Shown in pieces: positions 23,049 through 26,285 of a stretch of 26,285 bases of DNA. The stretch lies in assembly GCA_000435635.1 (NCBI GenBank), contig FR882105.1, positions 1 to 26,285 of the forward strand, given 5' to 3'. This stretch comes from Prevotella sp. CAG:1320 (GTDB taxonomy: Bacteria; Bacteroidota; Bacteroidia; Bacteroidales; Bacteroidaceae). Within the stretch, counting starts at the first letter, position 1; each line of letters opens with the position of its first letter. Position numbers and translations under genes: made by a program. Below the pieces are notes generated by a model. It saw nothing but the letters and a program-made list of their open reading frames with translations. It ran no database searches and had not been told where the DNA came from.

Positions 23049-23409
23049 AAATCAAGTTGAGAAAGACAGAAGAATATGAATATCAAGACATTTACCGGAA
23101 TCCTGAGGGCGTTCCTTGTTCCTGATTCATGCCTTCCCGGCCTCATTGAGCGGTCGGCTTCATTCTTAAACGTTCAGGTAATCCCACGATATATATACGA
23201 TTTTTTCCCTTTAAGAGACCGCTTCCTCTTACGACTTTATGGTCACGTTAAGCGGATAAACCCTATTCAGATGGACAGACTGGCTTTTCCCGGAGCTGAC
23301 GCGAGTGACGGCGCTATCCAAGGTGCCGTGCCGTTAAGTCGTCGGGGAGTGTCCATCATGGGACAGGTCAGGGTACATTCACGCATGTAGAACGAATAAA
23401 TCACTTTGT
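23049..23409 (+). ncRNA. Candidate structured leader RNA of kup
   Basis: About 360 nt separate the promoter-like box from the kup ATG. Several hairpins can be drawn: GAATC (23098-23102) with GATTC (23124-23128), extended inside by AGG/CCT; CCGCTT (23219-23224) with AAGCGG (23250-23255); GGCGC (23310-23314) with GTGCC (23323-23327); and TGTCC (23350-23354) with GGACA (23361-23365). The last two lie 45-100 bp before the kup start. I do not recognise a known riboswitch. The same stretch also holds a 104-codon ORF, so RNA and peptide readings compete. Confidence 0.35.
23076..23390 (+). CDS. Hypothetical 104-residue ORF upstream of kup
   Basis: An open frame of 104 codons starting ATG at 23076 after a purine-rich AGACAGAAGA and ending 19 bp before kup. 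The product begins MNIKTFTGILRAFLVPDS, is rich in arginine (RDRFLLRLYGHVKR) and has no clear membrane segment, signal peptide or known domain. Its place would allow translational coupling with kup or a leader-peptide role. It overlaps the candidate hairpins, so it may be chance. I do not recognise it. Confidence 0.35.
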   Translation: MNIKTFTGILRAFLVPDSCLPGLIERSASFLNVQVIPRYIYDFFPLRDRFLLRLYGHVKRINPIQMDRLAFPGADASDGAIQGAVPLSRRGVSIMGQVRVHSRM

Positions 23410-25395
23410 ATGGCAAACATATTGAAAGAAGGCGGAATTCAAAACAAGATTGGATTCGCCGGTCTGTTGATTACGTTGGGTATTGTTTTTGGCGACATCG
23501 GTACATCGCCACTTTATGTGATGAAAGCCATCATCCATACCGGGGAGGCGCTCGACGAGGATTATGTGCTGGGAGCTTTGTCTTGCGTCATCTGGACACT
23601 GACCCTCCAGACCACGGTCAAGTATGTCTTGGTGGCTCTCCGCGCAGACAATAACGGCGAGGGAGGCACACTCGCGCTTTATGCCCTTTTGCGCCGCCAC
23701 AGGAGAAAATGGATTTACGCCATAGCCATTGTTGGCGCGAGCACTTTACTGGCTGATGGCATTATAACCCCGGCCATTACCGTTACGACAGCCATCGAGG
23801 GACTGGAAAGCGTCAGTCCGAGCCTGCCTGTCATCCCCATTGCGCTGGCCATTATTACCGTCATATTTTTCGTGCAGCGTTTCGGGACGGAAAACATAGG
23901 ACGCTCGTTCGGGGTGTTTATGCTGTTTTGGTTTTTGCTCCTGGGAGCGGTCGGGGTCGCGGGCTTGGTTTCCTGTCCTCAAGTGTTCAAGGCCTTCAAT
24001 CCTTGCTACGCTATACGCTTGTTGGCGGAATCCCCTCATTGGTTCCTGATATTGGGAGCCGTCTTCTTGTGCACTACCGGAGCGGAAGCCTTGTATTCTG
24101 ATTTAGGGCATTGCGGCAGGCGAAACATCACCGTCAGTTGGCTGTTCGTGAAAACGATGCTCATCCTCAACTACCTGGGGCAAGGAGCGTGGGTGTTGAA
24201 TCATCCGGAGAGCGCGCAGGGCACTGCCAATCCTTTCTATGCCATCATGCCGCGAGAGGCGCTGGTGTTTGCTGTCGTGATGGCCACGGGAGCCGCCATC
24301 GTGGCGAGCCAGGCTCTTATCAGCGGTTCGTTTTCCATATTGAGCGAGGCCATGAACCTGAATTTCTGGCCCCGCATGCATATCAAGCATCCCACTAACG
24401 TGAAGGGACAGCTGTTTATCCCGATGGTAAATCTCGCCATGTATATAGGAGTCGTGTTTACCATCTTGTTGTTCCGTGACTCCGGTCACATGGAAGCGGC
24501 TTACGGGCTTGCCATAACGGTCACGATGCTGATGACCACGCTGTTGCTGGGCTTCTACTTGCGCACGCGGGGCGTGCCCCGTGCCTTGTCCTTGTTGTTT
24601 GTCGGCGGGTATTGCGTGCTAGAGGGCATATTCCTTACGGCCAATCTCTCCAAGCTGATGGCGGGTGGTTGGTTTACGTTGTTGATTGGCGGGCTGCTCT
24701 GCTTCATCATGTTCGTATGGGTTGGCGCCGGGAAAATCCGGCGCAGGTATATGTCCGCGAAGCGGTTGAGCGATTACTACGGTATCATTTCCGACATCAA
24801 AGGGGATGAAAGCATACCCAAGTATGCCTCCAACCTGGTGTATGTGAACCACGCGGGCAAGGAAGGCTGGGTGGATGAAAAGTTGCTCTATTCCATCATC
24901 AACAAGCAACCTAAGCGGGCGGACCACTATTGGCTTATCAACTTGGAATTCGTGGATGCGCCGGACACCCTTGAATATAGCTGCTCCACGTTGATAAAGG
25001 AGACTTTGTATAGCGTAACCATGCGTGTGGGCTTTCGCATAGAGCCTCGCGTGAGCCTTTATTTGCGGCAAGTGGTTGACGACCTTGTCGCGGGCGGCGA
25101 GGTGGAACTGACCAGTTCTTATCCCTCTTTGCGCAAGAACGGCATACCGGGCGATTTCCGCTTTATCATCATACACCGCGTATATTATCCGGAAGATTCC
25201 CGTAACCGTCGGCAAAACCTGCTGATGAGCCTCTATGCCCTTATCCGGAAGATAGGCATCGGAGAGCCAAACGCCTTGGGGCTTGACACGTCGGTCGTCG
25301 CGGTTGAGCGTGTGCCGTTGATCATTGAAAACAGGGCAAGCCATATTCGTCGCATAGAGCGGGTCGAGCCGGATAAAGGCGATGATGAAGGTTGA
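23410..25395 (+). CDS. kup: Kup-family potassium uptake transporter
   Basis: A 661-residue inner-membrane potassium:proton symporter of the KUP/HAK/KT family. The hallmark GIVFGDIGTSPLY is at residues 24-36, followed by GEGGTLALYALLRR near 83 and the ADGIITPAI block of the next helix. About twelve membrane segments cover residues 12-445; the hydrophilic C-terminal part (about 445-661) is the cytoplasmic regulatory domain. Length is normal. The ATG at 23410 gives the expected start. It is preceded by an unusually long leader and an IS element, and followed by a GC-rich hairpin. In other bacteria Kup-type genes are often controlled by c-di-AMP; nothing in the sequence proves that here. Confidence 0.95.
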   Translation: MANILKEGGIQNKIGFAGLLITLGIVFGDIGTSPLYVMKAIIHTGEALDEDYVLGALSCVIWTLTLQTTVKYVLVALRADNNGEGGTLALYALLRRHRRKWIYAIAIVGASTLLADGIITPAITVTTAIEGLESVSPSLPVIPIALAIITVIFFVQRFGTENIGRSFGVFMLFWFLLLGAVGVAGLVSCPQVFKAFNPCYAIRLLAESPHWFLILGAVFLCTTGAEALYSDLGHCGRRNITVSWLFVKTMLILNYLGQGAWVLNHPESAQGTANPFYAIMPREALVFAVVMATGAAIVASQALISGSFSILSEAMNLNFWPRMHIKHPTNVKGQLFIPMVNLAMYIGVVFTILLFRDSGHMEAAYGLAITVTMLMTTLLLGFYLRTRGVPRALSLLFVGGYCVLEGIFLTANLSKLMAGGWFTLLIGGLLCFIMFVWVGAGKIRRRYMSAKRLSDYYGIISDIKGDESIPKYASNLVYVNHAGKEGWVDEKLLYSIINKQPKRADHYWLINLEFVDAPDTLEYSCSTLIKETLYSVTMRVGFRIEPRVSLYLRQVVDDLVAGGEVELTSSYPSLRKNGIPGDFRFIIIHRVYYPEDSRNRRQNLLMSLYALIRKIGIGEPNALGLDTSVVAVERVPLIIENRASHIRRIERVEPDKGDDEG

Positions 25396-25440
25396 CGGGT
25401 GCCGCTTGTCCTGCTAGTCTGGTAAAGCTTACCTTGCATG

Positions 25441-25476
25441 CTCCCTGCCGGTGACCGACGTGCCACCGGCAGGGAG
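25441..25476. terminator. GC-rich hairpin after kup
   Basis: A perfect 13-bp stem, CTCCCTGCCGGTG (25441-25453) and CACCGGCAGGGAG (25464-25476), has a 10-nt loop and lies 45 bp past the kup stop. There is no T-run on the plus strand after it, so it may be a factor-dependent terminator or an mRNA-protecting 3' hairpin. Confidence 0.5.
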
Positions 25477-25515
25477 GAGCTGGGACTGCCAACCGTGGGC
25501 AATCCGCTGACCCAA

Positions 25516-25556
25516 TAAAAACAAAAGGGAACTACCCGTGAGGATAATTCCCTTTT
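25516..25556 (-). terminator. Terminator of tRNA-Asn
   Basis: On the minus strand a 9-bp stem, AAAAGGGAA with TTCCCTTTT (25548-25556 and 25523-25531), is followed by GTTTTTATT. It begins four bases after the tRNA 3' end. Confidence 0.85.
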
Positions 25557-25559
25557 ACG

Positions 25560-25633
25560 CGCTCCAGGATGGGCTTGAACCAACGACCCCCTGATTAACA
25601 GTCAGGTGCTCTAACCAACTGAGCTACTGAAGC
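25560..25633 (-). tRNA. tRNA-Asn (anticodon GTT)
   Basis: The 74 nt on the minus strand fold into a cloverleaf: acceptor GCTTCAG/CTGGAGC (one G-U pair), D arm GCTC/GAGC, anticodon stem CCTGA/TCAGG with loop CTGTTAA (GTT, asparagine), variable GGGTC, and T arm GTTGG-TTCAAGC-CCATC. The T stem has one U-U mismatch (second pair). Discriminator is G; CCA is not encoded. A consensus promoter precedes it and a terminator follows. Confidence 0.93.
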
Positions 25634-25654
25634 AATTCTTTGTTTTTGCGGTTG

Positions 25655-25686
25655 CAAAGGTAAGCACTTTCTTTGAAACCACCAAA
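25655..25686 (-). promoter_or_regulatory. tRNA-Asn promoter
   Basis: On the minus strand TTTG (25683-25686) and TACCTTTG (25655-25662) are separated by 20 bp, an exact Bacteroidetes consensus. The start would be near 25648, 15 nt before the mature 5' end. Confidence 0.8.
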
Positions 25687-25767
25687 TATTTTGGGCGAAA
25701 TTTTCGTTTCCTTGATAAATATCCCTAATTTTTCCGCGTTTTTGGTGATATTACCGCCCGAATGTAG

Positions 25768-25775
25768 TATTTTTG
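25768..25775 (+). promoter_or_regulatory. Candidate -7 box of the S41 peptidase gene
   Basis: TATTTTTG fits TAnnTTTG exactly, with a start near 25782 and 16 nt to the ATG. The nearest TTTG (25741-25744) is 23 bp upstream, slightly too far. Confidence 0.5.
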
Positions 25776-25797
25776 CACCAACCAAACACGATATGCG

Positions 25798-26285
25798 ATG
25801 AAGAAAGCAATCTTACTCTACGCGCTCTCCTTGTTGTTCTCCATGCCCATCCAGGCGCAAGGCGACAGGGATCATGATTTTGCTGTGTCCAAGAACATCG
25901 AGATATTCAACGCCATCTATCGCAACCTCGACATGATGTACGTGGACTCACTGGACGCTGACGAGGTGATAGGCAATGGCATCAACGGCATGCTCCGCAG
26001 CTTGGATCCCTATACGGAATACTATCCCGAAAGCAAGGTGAAGGAACTGAACCAGCTCATCACGGGCAAGTATGCCGGAGTGGGTGCGCTGATTAAGTAC
26101 AATGAGCAATTGAAGCGCGTTGTCATCGACGAGCCATACGAGCACATGCCTGCCGCCGAGGCTGGTTTGCGCAAGGGCGATATCATATTGAGCATAGACG
26201 ACAGCGTGATGACCGACAAGACGGTCAGCGAGGTGAGCAGTCACTTGAGAGGAGAGCCCGGCACTTCCTTCCTGCTGCAAGTGAA
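25798..26285 (+). CDS. S41-family carboxy-terminal processing peptidase (5' part, runs off the window)
   Basis: The frame starts at the ATG at 25798 and stays open for 162 full codons to the window end. A signal peptide is clear (MKKAILLYALSLLFSMPIQA). After it comes the N-terminal helical part typical of C-terminal processing peptidases (NAIYRNLDMMYVDSLD, then LRSLDPYTEYYPE), then the start of a PDZ domain (GLRKGDIILSIDDSVM, followed by SEVSSHLRGEPGTSF). These periplasmic proteases cleave C-terminal tails of exported proteins. The catalytic Ser-Lys pair would lie beyond the window. An ATG five bases upstream stops after two codons. Confidence 0.9.
   Translation, partial: MKKAILLYALSLLFSMPIQAQGDRDHDFAVSKNIEIFNAIYRNLDMMYVDSLDADEVIGNGINGMLRSLDPYTEYYPESKVKELNQLITGKYAGVGALIKYNEQLKRVVIDEPYEHMPAAEAGLRKGDIILSIDDSVMTDKTVSEVSSHLRGEPGTSFLLQV

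Noticed and set aside
23049..23409. ydaO-type c-di-AMP riboswitch or manganese (yybP-ykoY) riboswitch
   Set aside because: I could not find the conserved blocks I associate with either class; only generic hairpins are seen. Kept as an unknown leader instead.

Overview
The window looks like chromosomal DNA from a gut-type Bacteroidales, close to Bacteroides/Phocaeicola. Four things support this. Many genes are preceded by the Bacteroidetes promoter pattern TTTG-N19-21-TAnnTTTG. The SpeA, ArgB, TopA and Pnp proteins look Bacteroides-like. There is a DUF4369-type lipoprotein and an ECF sigma factor with a small membrane partner. The first operon has the same enzymes in the same order as an L-galactose pathway I recall from Bacteroides vulgatus. 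Species cannot be fixed from the sequence alone.

Layout. 1-201 is non-coding, with a hairpin repeat and a probable terminator. 202-4412 (minus) is a four-gene sugar operon: aldo/keto reductase, lactonase, FucP-like permease and zinc dehydrogenase. It predicts uptake of L-galactose (or a relative such as L-fucose) and oxidation via the lactone and L-galactonate to D-tagaturonate, which would feed hexuronate catabolism. 4617-5561 (plus) is an ADP-ribosylglycohydrolase ending in four 22-bp-period repeats. 5844-7501 (plus) is a CorC/HlyC-type membrane protein plus a CrcB fluoride channel. 7504-10675 (minus) is a thioredoxin-fold lipoprotein lacking CxxC, a sialate O-acetylesterase and a NUDIX hydrolase. 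10905-13112 is pnp with its own terminator. 13303-18854 (plus) is a tight topA-aroK-speA-argB operon. 18855-19177 holds a nested inverted-repeat element built on two REP-like hairpins; its outer motif recurs at the left edge of the window. 19178-20177 is an ECF sigma factor overlapping a small single-span membrane protein, followed by a strong terminator.

20409-23027 is the accessory patch. It starts with the 3' part of a tRNA-Met gene, cut at the anticodon loop but still followed by its terminator: a scar typical of tRNA-targeted integration. Next come short repeats, a secreted putative zinc metalloprotein (DUF4932-like) and a complete IS630-family insertion sequence. The right end of the IS sits 7-9 bp from a -7 promoter element. 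Downstream lies a roughly 360-nt leader with several hairpins and a 104-codon ORF, then the potassium transporter gene kup. The window closes with tRNA-Asn (minus) and the 5' part of an S41 carboxy-terminal protease gene (plus), which runs off the end.

The least explained parts are the kup leader and its interrupted promoter, the tRNA-Met scar, the 22-bp repeats after the ADP-ribosylglycohydrolase gene, and the nested inverted-repeat element. Family assignments rest on motifs read by eye and remembered family features; no database search was run.
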